This document shows, in pieces, positions 19,324 to 28,824 of a stretch of DNA of 64,000 bases. Made by a program: the position numbers and the translations under genes. Source of the stretch: Nitrospiraceae bacterium (GTDB lineage: Bacteria > Nitrospirota > Nitrospiria > Nitrospirales > UBA8639). The first letter of the stretch is position 1, and each line of letters begins with the position of its first letter. Under the pieces are notes generated by a model. That model saw only the letters and a program-made list of their open reading frames with translations, was not told the origin of the DNA and did not search any database. The DNA is taken from contig JACKFF010000006.1 of NCBI GenBank assembly GCA_020632595.1, positions 213,078-277,077 of the forward strand. The letters run 5' to 3'.

Positions 19324-19530
19324 TCAATCGATTATCCGAAGCATCTTTTTTCGTCGCCAGAATGCGTAGATTGTTGTCACCAGGATGTAATGACGACATA
19401 AGTGCTGCTCCATGTCTTGGAGCATCTGCTCCTTGTGCACATCAATCAGCATACGGCTCAAGAGACCATCCCACAGTTCCGATCGTTGGATTCTACCTGG
19501 CGGAATATCACATTGCCTCTCGCAGGGTCA
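19324..19530 (-). pseudogene. remnant of a HAD-phosphatase gene (middle part)
   Basis: On the minus strand this stretch reads RIQRSELWDGLL and VHKEQMLQDMEQHLCRHYIL. It aligns with KIQRSGLWDAVK and LHKEHMLADVERRYPARHYVM of the intact HAD protein at 21578-22273. The remnant lacks both ends, and the catalytic Asp region is gone. It is a decayed partial copy of the neighbouring gene, or of a close paralogue. Confidence 0.6.
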
Positions 19531-20629
19531 CAAAGATGTTGAGCGTACAAGGAAATAAATGCTCTGCAAACTAATGGCTCGTGAGATAAAGAATTGGCAC
19601 AGCACCTTTTTTTAAGATTGGGCATGCTGCTAATCGAGATGCATAGGATATGCCAGGAAGAGTGGGGTTGTCGCCCTCTGACGGTTCAGCCCAGAGAGGA
19701 TATTGATTCCAAACAAAAACGGCAATCACGTTCATTCGCCTTTACTGGAAGGAGAATCTAAGGGTTAGTAGGTGAATGGATTTACATGGATGAAAGCAAG
19801 CTTGTCCTAATTTGGGACCAACCCTTCAATGGGGGTGTGACGAAATTCCACGTTTTTTAAATATCTTTTCGATAACCTCTGAAATGATTTCCTCCCTATG
19901 AGTGACTTCGCACCTATGCATGGTGCGCTACCGCTCATTGAGAGCCCCTTTTGTCATCTTATCCTGGCTGTCCTCACCATTCTCAGGAGCCAGATGGAGG
20001 GACTTCAAAAAAACGCGTGCATATTTGCCACGCCTATCCCGGTTAAGACGTGCCTTTCAACTGCGGGACCGCAAACAGCGTGAGGGTTACAGCCCACCCA
20101 GTGGTCGGCTGAGCCCTCCGGGCAATGAGAACACCATAATTTCTTTAAATGAGATTAGCTGATTCGGTTGTTCCTGAAGGATTTCTGGATAGCGTTGGCA
20201 AGTGTTTTTCGAATTGAATTGGCCGGATAGCTGTTGGATCACTTTCATGGGGGCTCTTATCCGTATGGCCGCTATCGACCATGCCGCTCAAGGTGAGGAG
20301 ACCATATGTAACCCGTTCGCGGATGGGCTCACCCGTGATACCGGTATCCGCTTCCGGCAAATTCTTTACGTGTATTTCGGCCACTCGCTTCCCCACTTAC
20401 ATTAATGATTGGATTATGAGGGATCTAACAGAAAAAGTTGCATCTTTTGGGAAGGGCTTCGATTTTTTTCCCGTGCATCCTCAGGAGTCTGGATTATTTC
20501 AACCTTGGCCAAGCTAAAGGGCATATGGGAACACTGCCCTACCTTTGTTTTGTGTGGTGGTCTGGCAGGACCTCACTCTGAAGCCTTGGTGTCTTGCCAT
20601 CACACCGCCAAATTTTCTCCCTCTCAATA
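19531..20629. other. gene-poor stretch holding a second HAD remnant
   Basis: Apart from the HAD remnant near 20250-20450, I see no gene in these 1100 bases. Short open frames in all phases lack ribosome-binding sites and protein character. Confidence 0.4.
20250..20450 (-). pseudogene. remnant of a HAD-phosphatase gene (start and end joined)
   Basis: Minus-strand sequence around 20400-20445 reads MQLFLLD followed, after a frame change, by HNPIIN. It matches the motif I region FLLDVDNTLLDND of the intact gene at 21578-22273. Directly downstream, 20260-20345 matches the intact C-terminus (PIRERVTYGLLTLSGMVD against RIGELVKYDLPALLGIVD), and the DNA similarity is visible base by base. The middle of the gene is missing here, while a middle fragment lies at 19324-19530, so at least two deletion or duplication events are needed. 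Confidence 0.55.
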
Positions 20630-20998
20630 TTAATGTGGTTTTTTCTTGGCGCCTTTTTTGGCACTTTGGGCGGAACTTCCCTTTCCTTGCAATTCCTCGG
20701 CTGCCATCGCCGCGCCGCCGCCCTTAGTTTTGTTGACGTTTTTTTCGAGTTCGGCGTGGCCTTTCTTTACAGCCTTTTCATGTTTCATTCCCGTTAAGGC
20801 ATCACTGTGGTCACCTGGTCCGCTTCCACCGGGGAGGGCGGCTTCTCCAGAAGGTGAGCTTCGTTGAATGTGATCAGGTACGTTACTTTTAGGGGTTTTC
20901 GAGGTCCCGGGCTCACCGCCAACCATCTCGGCAAATGCTCCTGTTCCAAGTAGAAGACTGATACCGACAACACCAACCATAATTTTCATAACGTTCAT
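20630..20998 (-). CDS. small secreted Lys/Gly-rich protein
   Basis: A 122-residue protein with a clear cleavable signal peptide (about residues 1-23, cut after GAFA). The mature part is low-complexity, Gly/Ser/Pro-rich and then strongly basic, ending in a run of KKxxKK residues. Start: the ATG at 20998 is six bases after AAGGAGG; the GTG at 21001 is too close. No family is recognised. The basic tail suggests binding to nucleic acid, polyphosphate or acidic envelope polymers, but that is a guess. It stands alone, with no gene within 500 bases upstream. Confidence 0.62.
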   Translation of the reverse strand: MNVMKIMVGVVGISLLLGTGAFAEMVGGEPGTSKTPKSNVPDHIQRSSPSGEAALPGGSGPGDHSDALTGMKHEKAVKKGHAELEKNVNKTKGGGAAMAAEELQGKGSSAQSAKKGAKKKPH

Positions 20999-21577
20999 CA
21001 CGAACCTCCTTGAGAATGAAATGGATTTGTCTGTTAGATCCTGCCCATCCCCATTCTTCCCGGTTTCTTGACCGGCGGGACACTATCAGTAGGATGGGCG
21101 ATGTCCGGAATACCTCTCCCGAATTTGGTCCCGACATACACATTCTTTACTTCATTTCCACTAATAAGTTCTATTCATTGTGGCGCCTCTTTTTTAGGGG
21201 ATGGTAGAGGATCGGACTTCACTGCAAATTTGGAAATGATTTTTTGCTCCTTCTAACCATTGGGATAGAGGCATAATGCGTGTTGAGCCTATGCCCTTTT
21301 GTGAAGCGGCGGACCCACGTGCAGAAAATTATTGATTGATATAAGAAAAATTTCCGTAGTTTTTAGGCCGATCTAGATGCAAAGGAACTATGAACGCGTA
21401 TGATTGTAAGTAGGTGAATACCTACAAGGAATATTCAGAACAATTAAATCAGTGTAGAGCGAATTGTCCGAATATAGGATGTGCAGATTCAGGAGTGCGT
21501 GAAGGATGTTGAACGTTTTTGGGGTATTGCCGAATCGAGCCGGTATGACAGCTTTTGGATGGCCTTTATGGCATCTC
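20999..21577. other. intergenic region between the small secreted protein and the HAD gene
   Basis: About 580 bases with no supported gene. The first 20 bases hold the AAGGAGG of the secreted protein gene; the rest is AT-rich in its middle (around 21200-21480) and may contain that gene's promoter. Nothing else recognised. Confidence 0.4.
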
Positions 21578-22273
21578 CTATTCTGTAGGGCGGGTGTCGA
21601 CTATGCCGAGCAAGGCGGGGAGATCATATTTGACCAGTTCGCCGATGCGCTCAACCGTAAGGTCAGCCGGGGGATAGGCCGTGAGATTTTTTTGATCCAG
21701 CGCGTAATGGCCCTGGCGGGGAGAGATCGTTGTCAGGCGATCTCCCCAGACCTGTTTCATGGCTCTTAGAATGCGAAGCTTGTCGTCTATCATGACGTAA
21801 TGTCGAGCTGGATAACGTCGCTCGACGTCGGCGAGCATGTGTTCCTTGTGCAGGTAAATCAACACCCGACCCTTGACCGCATCCCACAATCCCGACCGTT
21901 GGATCTTGCGCGGCTGAAAGACCACATCACCATCCGAGAGGATGACCGTCCGGCCCCGATGGTCAAGATGGGCCAGAAGGTCGAGCGCGCCAGGATAAAG
22001 GCGTTCGGCGAATGGATAGTCAACCAGAAATGAAGACATCATCAGCAAGCGCGGGTCATTCATGGTTTCAACACGGTAGCGTTGCAAAGCCCCCAGATAG
22101 TCTGCGTAACCGAGTTCCTTTCTCAACGTCTCAAAAATGTCCCAGTATCGATCCCGGTTTTTCCCCCCAAACTCTTGCGCGAGATGATGGCTTAGGTCAG
22201 AGCCGATGTGGTCGTTATCCAATAGGGTATTATCCACATCCAATAGGAAGACCACTTCCTCCGAGACAGTCAT
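21578..22273 (-). CDS. HAD-superfamily hydrolase
   Basis: A 231-residue haloacid-dehalogenase-fold phosphatase-like protein. Motif I with the nucleophile and proton donor is LLDVDNTLLD near residues 10-19. Motif II Ser is in VILSDGD and the acidic motif IV is MIDDKLRIL. A helical cap lies between motifs I and II. The ATG at 22273 is seven bases after AAAGGA and fits the position of motif I; the same frame is open for another 66 codons upstream without a binding site. Two decayed copies of this gene lie downstream at 19324-19530 and about 20250-20450. The substrate is unknown. Confidence 0.8.
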   Translation of the reverse strand: MTVSEEVVFLLDVDNTLLDNDHIGSDLSHHLAQEFGGKNRDRYWDIFETLRKELGYADYLGALQRYRVETMNDPRLLMMSSFLVDYPFAERLYPGALDLLAHLDHRGRTVILSDGDVVFQPRKIQRSGLWDAVKGRVLIYLHKEHMLADVERRYPARHYVMIDDKLRILRAMKQVWGDRLTTISPRQGHYALDQKNLTAYPPADLTVERIGELVKYDLPALLGIVDTRPTE

Positions 22274-22588
22274 GCTTGTATCCTTTCCGGCATGGGATAT
22301 CTCAACCTTCATCTGTCTCGATGAGCGCCTCTGACTTTGGTAACTTCTTTCTTTGTCAAGGAGATCGTACAATTCCTCTTCAGGATCTGTCCAACTTTCC
22401 AGAGCCAGGGAGGTACCACATTCAGGGATGACACAGATCGAGAAGTGTCGATGTGTCGGCAATATTTCCATTTGGAGATTGTGGCGACCTTTGGGGTACG
22501 TGTGCGTGGCGGTTTCCTGCTCAGAGGTTGGTCGTCGGGAAATCCTGATCGCAAAGCGATGTGAAGGCCGAACTTCAAGCGGGCAGAC
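22274..22588. other. gap between HAD gene and cydB
   Basis: No separate gene is supported. On the minus strand the HAD frame stays open back to an ATG at 22471. The predicted peptide there (CGTSLALESWTDPEEELYDLL) has protein-like composition, so it may be an N-terminal extension or the scar of another gene. Confidence 0.35.
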
Positions 22589-23623
22589 TTAATGTCCGCC
22601 GAGCTTGACCTTTCCGCGGAATGCTTGATGCGCGCAGACTTGATAGCCAATGAGCAGAATGAATCCAACCAGAAACCACCAGAGTCCGATCTGCATGCCA
22701 TAGGCGCCGGCGGTGGCGTTGGTCACGGTCAAGCTGTTAGCCGGATCATTCGTTGCAATCAGAATGTTCGGATATGCCCCCCAGGCTGTGCTGGCCAGCA
22801 TTGTCAATATCAACAGACTCGTCGCGGAAAACGCTCCCGCATCCCAATTGCGCCTTCGTATTTCGACAGCCGACAACAACGCCGCCATACTGAGGATGGG
22901 GAAGACATATCCAATGGGATGGGCGGCATAATTAAGATAAAATGCCGGTTGGACAATGGGGACGGACGTCAGAGCCAACCCGACCAGAATAACCACGGCT
23001 GATCCAGCCAACCAGCTTGCGTGTCGCGCCCGGTTTTGTAACTGGCCTTTCGTTTTCATGACCAGGAAATTGGCACCGTGCATGGCGAGGATCGCTATGC
23101 TTGTGGCTCCAATGAGTATGGTAAACCAATCCAGTATGCCCGGCTCCGGGCCTGTCATGAAATTTGTCCAGAGGGCCACGAAGAAATACCCTTCGGCATT
23201 CAAGGGCACCCCGCGAATGAGGTTGCCCAAGGCCACTCCGAACACGAAAGCCAGGAAGAGGCTCGCTCCGGCAAACGCCACATCGCAAAACTGCCGCCAG
23301 AGTGCGTGATTCACATGCGAACGGAGTTCGAGTGCGAGTCCACGGGCAATCAGCAGCCACAGGACCAGATGTAAGGCCAGATAAAAACCGCTGAACCCTG
23401 CCGAATAGGCCTTGGGGAAAGCGAAGAATAACAGACCACCTGCAGCGATCAGCCACACTTCGTTGCCGTTCCAGATGGGGCCGATGGCGGCCAAGGCCTT
23501 ACGGCGGTCTGCTTCGGTTTTGGCGGCGAAGCCATAGATGATGCCAAGGCCGAAGTCGAATCCGTCAAGGACGACATAAATAGCCAGCATCAATGTGACG
23601 GCGACATACCAGAAGGTTTCCAT
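22589..23623 (-). CDS. cydB: cytochrome bd ubiquinol oxidase subunit II
   Basis: Second subunit of the cytochrome bd quinol oxidase, 344 residues with eight to nine membrane helices. The start METFWYVAVTLMLAIYVVLDGFDFG and the block IGPIWNGNEVWLI are diagnostic for CydB. It follows cydA by about ten bases on the same strand, so the two form an operon. No small CydX subunit or CydDC exporter is visible next to it. The oxidase takes electrons from quinol to oxygen without pumping protons and works at low oxygen tension. Confidence 0.93.
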   Translation of the reverse strand: METFWYVAVTLMLAIYVVLDGFDFGLGIIYGFAAKTEADRRKALAAIGPIWNGNEVWLIAAGGLLFFAFPKAYSAGFSGFYLALHLVLWLLIARGLALELRSHVNHALWRQFCDVAFAGASLFLAFVFGVALGNLIRGVPLNAEGYFFVALWTNFMTGPEPGILDWFTILIGATSIAILAMHGANFLVMKTKGQLQNRARHASWLAGSAVVILVGLALTSVPIVQPAFYLNYAAHPIGYVFPILSMAALLSAVEIRRRNWDAGAFSATSLLILTMLASTAWGAYPNILIATNDPANSLTVTNATAGAYGMQIGLWWFLVGFILLIGYQVCAHQAFRGKVKLGGH

Positions 23624-23634
23624 CTTGCCGGTTC

Positions 23635-24978
23635 CTAGCGCTTCGCAGATTCAGGGAGGGAGCTTGCCGGGCCATGTCTTATTGTTTCAGCCATCAGGAA
23701 AAGGAAAAGCAGTCCCAACACAAGATAGATTCCGAGAAATCCGAGCAACGTAAACAGTGTGTTGCCCGAATGGACCAGTGGTGAGTTGCCGTCGACCGTG
23801 CGGAGCAGGCCATACACCAGCCAAGGCTGGCGGCCGAGTTCGGCGGTCATCCAGCCGGCCGTTGTGGCCAGATAGGGAAGCGGTGCGGCAAGCATGAGCA
23901 GCCAGAGCAGCCAGTTCGCGGAAAACAATCCCCCACGCCAGAGCCAGAGCAATGCCAATGCCATTACCGTTGCCAGCATGGTTCCAAGCCCGGCCATGAT
24001 ATGGTAAGCATAGTATAGCAGCACGACATTGTCGGGCCACTCTGTGCGTGGAAACGCATCCAGCCCTTTCACCGTGGCGTAAAGCTCGTTAAAGAGCACA
24101 AGACTCAATGCATCCGGCACGACGAGCGGATTGTCGATCGTCAGGGTTTCCATATTCGGTTGACCGACGAGCAACATGCCCGCGCCACGCTTGGTTTTGA
24201 AGAGACCTTCGAATGCGGCGCCTTTGATCGGTTGATGTTCAAAGACCTGTCTGGCGTTCTCGTGGCCTGTCGGGAAGATCATCAACGCCGTGGCGATGGC
24301 GCCGGTCACCACGCCGGTACGGAGGAACGTCTTCGCATATGGCGCGTGCAGGCCGGATAAGAGGTAGAACGAACCGACTGCCGCCATCACGAACGAGGCC
24401 GTGACGACTGCGGCCGTCATGTTGTGAGCATATTGCCAGAACAGCCAAGGATTCGTGAGCAGACCGGAAAGACTATCCACGAACAATCGTCCGTCCGGGG
24501 CCACCGTATAGGCGACCGGATGTTGCATCCAGGCATTCGTCGCCAGAATAAAATAGCCGGAAAGCCAGGATCCAAGAAAAAGCATCAGCATTGCGGCCCA
24601 TTGTACCTGTGGGCTGAATCGGTTCTCCCCGAATAGCAAGATGCCAAGGAATGACGATTCCAGAGTAAACGCAAACAGGCCTTCCATGGCCAGCGTCTGG
24701 CCGATTACGCCGCCGGCAAAGTTGGAGAATTTCGCCCAATTGGTGCCGAACTGGAATTCTAAGGGAATGCCGGTTACGACACCAAAGGCAAAACTCAAAC
24801 CAAAAATTTTTGTCCAAAACCGGGCAACTTCATGGTAATGGTTGTCACCGGAAGCGAGAGCCCGGCTCCGCAGGTAAAGCAGCAGCAAGGCCAGCCCCAT
24901 CGTCAATTGTGGAAAGAGATAATGAAAGGTGACCGTGAAGGCGAATTGCAGACGGTCATAAAGTAGCGCGCTGGCCAT
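23635..24978 (-). CDS. cydA: cytochrome bd ubiquinol oxidase subunit I
   Basis: Heme-bearing subunit of cytochrome bd, 447 residues. Ligand positions are kept: the N-terminal His in TFHYLFPQL (heme b595/d side), His in YAHNMTAAVV and Met in YHIMAGLG for heme b558, and the two acidic residues in AMEGLFAFTLESSF. GRQPW near the C-terminal third is present. The loop that binds quinol is short, placing it in the short-Q-loop group, often called cyanide-insensitive oxidase. It is a canonical CydA, not one of the divergent bd-like proteins of nitrite oxidisers. No strong ribosome-binding site precedes the ATG. Confidence 0.93.
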   Translation of the reverse strand: MASALLYDRLQFAFTVTFHYLFPQLTMGLALLLLYLRSRALASGDNHYHEVARFWTKIFGLSFAFGVVTGIPLEFQFGTNWAKFSNFAGGVIGQTLAMEGLFAFTLESSFLGILLFGENRFSPQVQWAAMLMLFLGSWLSGYFILATNAWMQHPVAYTVAPDGRLFVDSLSGLLTNPWLFWQYAHNMTAAVVTASFVMAAVGSFYLLSGLHAPYAKTFLRTGVVTGAIATALMIFPTGHENARQVFEHQPIKGAAFEGLFKTKRGAGMLLVGQPNMETLTIDNPLVVPDALSLVLFNELYATVKGLDAFPRTEWPDNVVLLYYAYHIMAGLGTMLATVMALALLWLWRGGLFSANWLLWLLMLAAPLPYLATTAGWMTAELGRQPWLVYGLLRTVDGNSPLVHSGNTLFTLLGFLGIYLVLGLLFLFLMAETIRHGPASSLPESAKR

Positions 24979-25511
24979 TGAATTCTTTCGAACTGAACCA
25001 AGGGATGTTCAGGAATGCGATTCGGTGGGCTGAAATTTTTTTTAAGCCCCTTCCTTAACCGTGTTGCCGCCTTAGTCACACATCCAGCAGGTGGAGTGAA
25101 GGAGCTGGAGTGGATGGCCTAAAATCCGACCTATAGACTAACCGATTGTACCTTGGTGCCTAGCGCGGGGAAATGGCGAATGAGGTCATAAACCATTATT
25201 GCCCATGAACGAACGTGCGGACAAACCCCAGGATACTGTGATTCATTCACGGGCCTGTGGCTATCGTGATGAGGAGTATCTCCGGCTCAAGATAACTCCA
25301 GCCTTCTGGCCTCGGAAAAGAGGGAAATCTACCCGTATGAATTTGGGTTGCGCCATTTAAGGATACCCCTCTGATTTCTATGTGTGAAAACGCAAGGTCA
25401 TCCTGGTGAGTGAAAAACTAATTTGATTCATGGGAATGTGTTGAAAAACAACCGTCCAATGTGAAATAAATATGAAGGGGGTTTGTTGGCGATCACCATC
25501 GTCCAAGGGCG
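24979..25511. other. intergenic region with a transposase remnant
   Basis: No intact gene. The promoter of cydAB should lie just above 24980. The only protein-like signal is the short plus-strand frame 25205-25360, described separately. Confidence 0.4.
25205..25360 (+). pseudogene. possible C-terminal remnant of a transposase (ISL3-like)
   Basis: A 51-codon plus-strand frame contains RACGYRDEEYLRLKI, which resembles the C-terminal signature of ISL3-family DDE transposases (usually RAYGxRDxEYFxLKI). The catalytic part and any inverted repeats are missing, so this would be the end of a lost element. The match is short and I rate it as suggestive only. Confidence 0.35.
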
Positions 25512-26918
25512 CTATCCTATTTGTGAAAGTTTATTATAGGCATTTAAGGCGGCCACCTTGTAACATTCCGCAAGTGTCGGATAATTGAAGATGCGGTCAA
25601 GAAAATAATCCAGTCCGCCCCCTAATTCCAGGACCGCTTGCCCGATATGGATGAGTTCCGTGGCACCAGTGCCGATCACATGGACACCGAGAAGCTTTCG
25701 GGTCTCACGATGAAACAGCATCTTGAGCAACCCACTGTCATCTCCCATAATTTGACCCCGGGCAATTTCCTTATAGCGAGCCACCCCGGTTTCATAAGGG
25801 ATTTTTTTCTCGGTTAGCTCATGTTCATGCGCGCCGATCATGGAAATTTCCGGAATGGCGTAAATGCCGAAGGGAAAGTGTGTATCCATGGGACCGGCAC
25901 TGACCCCGAAGGCATGACAGGCCGCCCGTCGGCCTTGCGCGGCGGAGGTGGAGGCGAGACTAGGGAACCCAATCACATCCCCGGCGGCGAAGATATGGGG
26001 AATTTGCGTTCGAAAGTCTTGATCAACCGCAATCCGTCCTCGCTCATCCGCGGTCAACCCAGCCCCGGCTAGATTCAATTGATCGGTTGCGCCGATTCTT
26101 CCAGCGGAATACAGGACCATGTCGGACACAAGCCGCTTCCCGGACTCCAGTTGTATCACCGCTTGTTTGGGCGGACCTTCAGCTATGGTCAATTTCTCCA
26201 CGGTTTCTCCCAATCGGAAGGTCACATCCCGGTTTCTCAATTGATGAATGAGTTCCTCAACAATTTCGTTATCCAGGAATTCAAGCAAGTGCTCGCGTTT
26301 GTCTACCAGAGTCACATCGATTTCAAGTGCGGCAAACATGGAGGCATACTCCATCCCGATCACGCCCCCTCCGACCACCACTAATCTTTTGGGCAGAGAT
26401 GTGAGGTGGACCATCTCGTCACTGGTGACAATGATTTCACCATCTACGCTGGTACCAGGCGGCGGGGCGGCTACGGTTCCAACTGCAAGCAGAATATTCT
26501 CAGCCGTGACGGTTTTTGTCTCGTGTTCTGTGCGAATGACAAGGGTATGGCCATCGGTGAAGGAGGCTTCGCCGGAAATGAGTTCGATATCATTCCTCCA
26601 AAGCTGATCCTCCACGACATCGATTTCCCGGCTTCGGACAAGTTGCACACGGGAAAAAAGTTGTTCCGCTGTGGGACGGTGCCGTTCCCTCCTTCTTGTT
26701 TGTTGGACGAACGGATGGTTGGTGGCCATGAAGGATAGCACGGCCTCGCGTAAGGTTTTGCTGGGAATGGTCCCCAGTTCTATACACACGCCGCCCGCGC
26801 ACTGGCGACGTTCAACCACTCCCACCCGCTTCCTGAACTTAGCGGCTTGAATCGCCGCTCGTTGTCCTGCCGGACCGCTGCCGATGCATAAGAGATCAAA
26901 GTCGAATTGGTTGCTCAT
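25512..26918 (-). CDS. sthA: soluble pyridine nucleotide transhydrogenase
   Basis: Flavoprotein of the disulfide-reductase fold that exchanges reducing equivalents between NADPH and NAD+. The 468-residue protein has the FAD motif GSGPAGQRAA near the N-terminus and the second nucleotide motif VVVGGGVIGMEYASMF. The cysteine motif reads GGVCIELGTIPSKTLREA: the second redox Cys of lipoamide dehydrogenases is replaced by Thr, as in E. coli SthA. The C-terminal dimer domain ends with YPTLAECYKVAALNAYNKL. It can turn surplus NADPH from the pentose-phosphate enzymes at 34.9-39.5 kb into NADH for respiration. Confidence 0.9.
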   Translation of the reverse strand: MSNQFDFDLLCIGSGPAGQRAAIQAAKFRKRVGVVERRQCAGGVCIELGTIPSKTLREAVLSFMATNHPFVQQTRRRERHRPTAEQLFSRVQLVRSREIDVVEDQLWRNDIELISGEASFTDGHTLVIRTEHETKTVTAENILLAVGTVAAPPPGTSVDGEIIVTSDEMVHLTSLPKRLVVVGGGVIGMEYASMFAALEIDVTLVDKREHLLEFLDNEIVEELIHQLRNRDVTFRLGETVEKLTIAEGPPKQAVIQLESGKRLVSDMVLYSAGRIGATDQLNLAGAGLTADERGRIAVDQDFRTQIPHIFAAGDVIGFPSLASTSAAQGRRAACHAFGVSAGPMDTHFPFGIYAIPEISMIGAHEHELTEKKIPYETGVARYKEIARGQIMGDDSGLLKMLFHRETRKLLGVHVIGTGATELIHIGQAVLELGGGLDYFLDRIFNYPTLAECYKVAALNAYNKLSQIG

Positions 26919-27189
26919 CTGGATCCAAAATATATCAAGCCCTATTTACAGAAGAATTATTTAATACAAAACACCTTTTTCGAGATTGAAGATGTCAGAC
27001 GCCCCCTTTTCCATTCCGTCCCCAGGGTGAAAATTTTGTGCCTTAAAAATGAGTTGTCCATTGTTCCTTTATAATGTGGTATTCATGGTCCCGTTTTCCG
27101 ATATCCCATCGTTTATTCGAATCTTTTAAAAAAGCTAGGCTCCATGTGGCCATGGCTCTCGTACCGGGTATACCCGGTGCGAGGCACGG

Positions 27190-28824
27190 TTAAGGAAGGA
27201 CAGGTGTCGTTAAATCATTGTTCACCGAGTTATTGCCAGCGTTGACATCGATTCCTCCGGCGGGCGGCGGTTTGTCGAGATCCACATATTGGAACGTCTC
27301 GAAGGGTTGAATTTGTTCGTCGGTGGGCAATTGGTTCCGGTTCCAGCCTCCGCCGAGCGCACGGATGAGGGCAACCGAGGCTCTCAGCAGTTCGGCCTTG
27401 ATCTGCACTAATTCGATACGTGCTTCGAGCGTGGCGACCTGCGCATAAATGAGTTCAAGGCTGGAAGCCAGCCCGCCCTGATAGAGTTCCGTGGTCAAAT
27501 TTTGCGTCTTGAGCGTAGCTCCGACGGTGGCGCCCTGACGATTGGCCGCAAGGGTCAGCCTGTTAGTCAGGCTCAAGTAGTTCTCAACTTCGCGAAAGGC
27601 GTTCAGCACGGTCGAACGGTATCGATCTTCCGTCTCGCGATAGGCGGACCAGGCCTGCTGTAATTGGGCACGGCGATACCCCCCCTGGAAGAGCGGCAGC
27701 GAAACAGTGGACCCGTAGGACCAGAAACTACTGGCAAGCTTGATGAGACTGAAACCGGTATCTTCGAACCCGCCACCTGCCGAGAATCTCACATCGGGGA
27801 AAAAAGCGGCGCGGGCGATACCGATGCTCCGGTTGGCTTGTGCCATTCGGCGTTCCATTCCGGCGATGTCTGGCCGACGCTCAAGCAAGGTGGAAGGAAT
27901 GGTTTTAGGAATGGCAAAATCCGCTACTTGAAGGTCATCGACCGGATTGATTGTAAAACTGCTCGGCGTCATGTTCACGAGAATGGCGATGGCCTGTTCC
28001 GTGACTTGGCGTTGGCCTTGAATTTGGGCTAATTTCGTCTCCGTGCTGAACAGGAGGGATTCGACACGGGCGACGTCGAGCGCCGATGCGATCGCGCCGG
28101 CGAACTGGGCATTGACGAGTTTGAGCACGTTTCTATAGAGGGCAATCGATTGGGTATAGATCGCCGTCTGCGCGTCGAATCCGCGGAGTGTAAAATAGTT
28201 TGCCCCAATTTCCGCCTGCAGGCTGAGTCGTGCCAGACCATAGTCCGCGGCTCGCTCCTCGGCCCGGTAGAGTTCGGCCCGCGCGGCATTGCGAAGCGCG
28301 GACCAAAAATCGGGTTCCCAGGATGCGAGACCTCCGGTGGTAATGGCCGCTTCGCGGTTGTTCTCCCCAATGCCGCGAAACAGACTATTGTCGGATTGCC
28401 TATTGTTCGAGGCACCGAACCCCAAACCGGCGTGAGGAAGGTACTGCGATCGGGCCCTCATCATCATATCGCGAGCCTGAACGAAGCGTTCTGCGGCGGC
28501 CTGAAGATCCGGATTGGCTGCCATGGCTTGTTCTTCAAGACTATTCAGAATTGGATCGTTAAAGAGTTGCCACCAATCCGGGCGTAATTCATCATCCGAC
28601 GGCTTCGCCTCGACGAAGGGACTTGCCCCTTTCCATGAGGCCGGGACGACGTATTGCGGCGGTTCATAGTCGGGCGCCAAATCGACGGCCGGGAACCAAT
28701 TACAAGCCGGTAAATTGAGTGTCAGCAGAAACAGGCTGCAGCGCCACGCATGGGACAGTAAGATACGCCCATCTTCCAGTCTCAATGGTAAACGTTCGCT
28801 TATCATAGATGCAGCGACTCTCAT
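27190..28824 (-). CDS. outer-membrane efflux lipoprotein (TolC/OprM, NodT family)
   Basis: Outer-membrane channel of the tripartite RND pump. The 544-residue protein has a lipobox (NLPAC) and then DLAPDYEPPQ, which opens the NodT/OprM group (LAPDYxxP). Two OEP repeats follow, with the typical YFxLRGFDAQ, LLERRPDIAGMERRM and FREVENYL blocks. Its ATG overlaps the stop of the adaptor gene by four bases, so it is the last gene of the operon pump > adaptor > channel. Confidence 0.9.
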   Translation of the reverse strand: MRVAASMISERLPLRLEDGRILLSHAWRCSLFLLTLNLPACNWFPAVDLAPDYEPPQYVVPASWKGASPFVEAKPSDDELRPDWWQLFNDPILNSLEEQAMAANPDLQAAAERFVQARDMMMRARSQYLPHAGLGFGASNNRQSDNSLFRGIGENNREAAITTGGLASWEPDFWSALRNAARAELYRAEERAADYGLARLSLQAEIGANYFTLRGFDAQTAIYTQSIALYRNVLKLVNAQFAGAIASALDVARVESLLFSTETKLAQIQGQRQVTEQAIAILVNMTPSSFTINPVDDLQVADFAIPKTIPSTLLERRPDIAGMERRMAQANRSIGIARAAFFPDVRFSAGGGFEDTGFSLIKLASSFWSYGSTVSLPLFQGGYRRAQLQQAWSAYRETEDRYRSTVLNAFREVENYLSLTNRLTLAANRQGATVGATLKTQNLTTELYQGGLASSLELIYAQVATLEARIELVQIKAELLRASVALIRALGGGWNRNQLPTDEQIQPFETFQYVDLDKPPPAGGIDVNAGNNSVNNDLTTPVLP

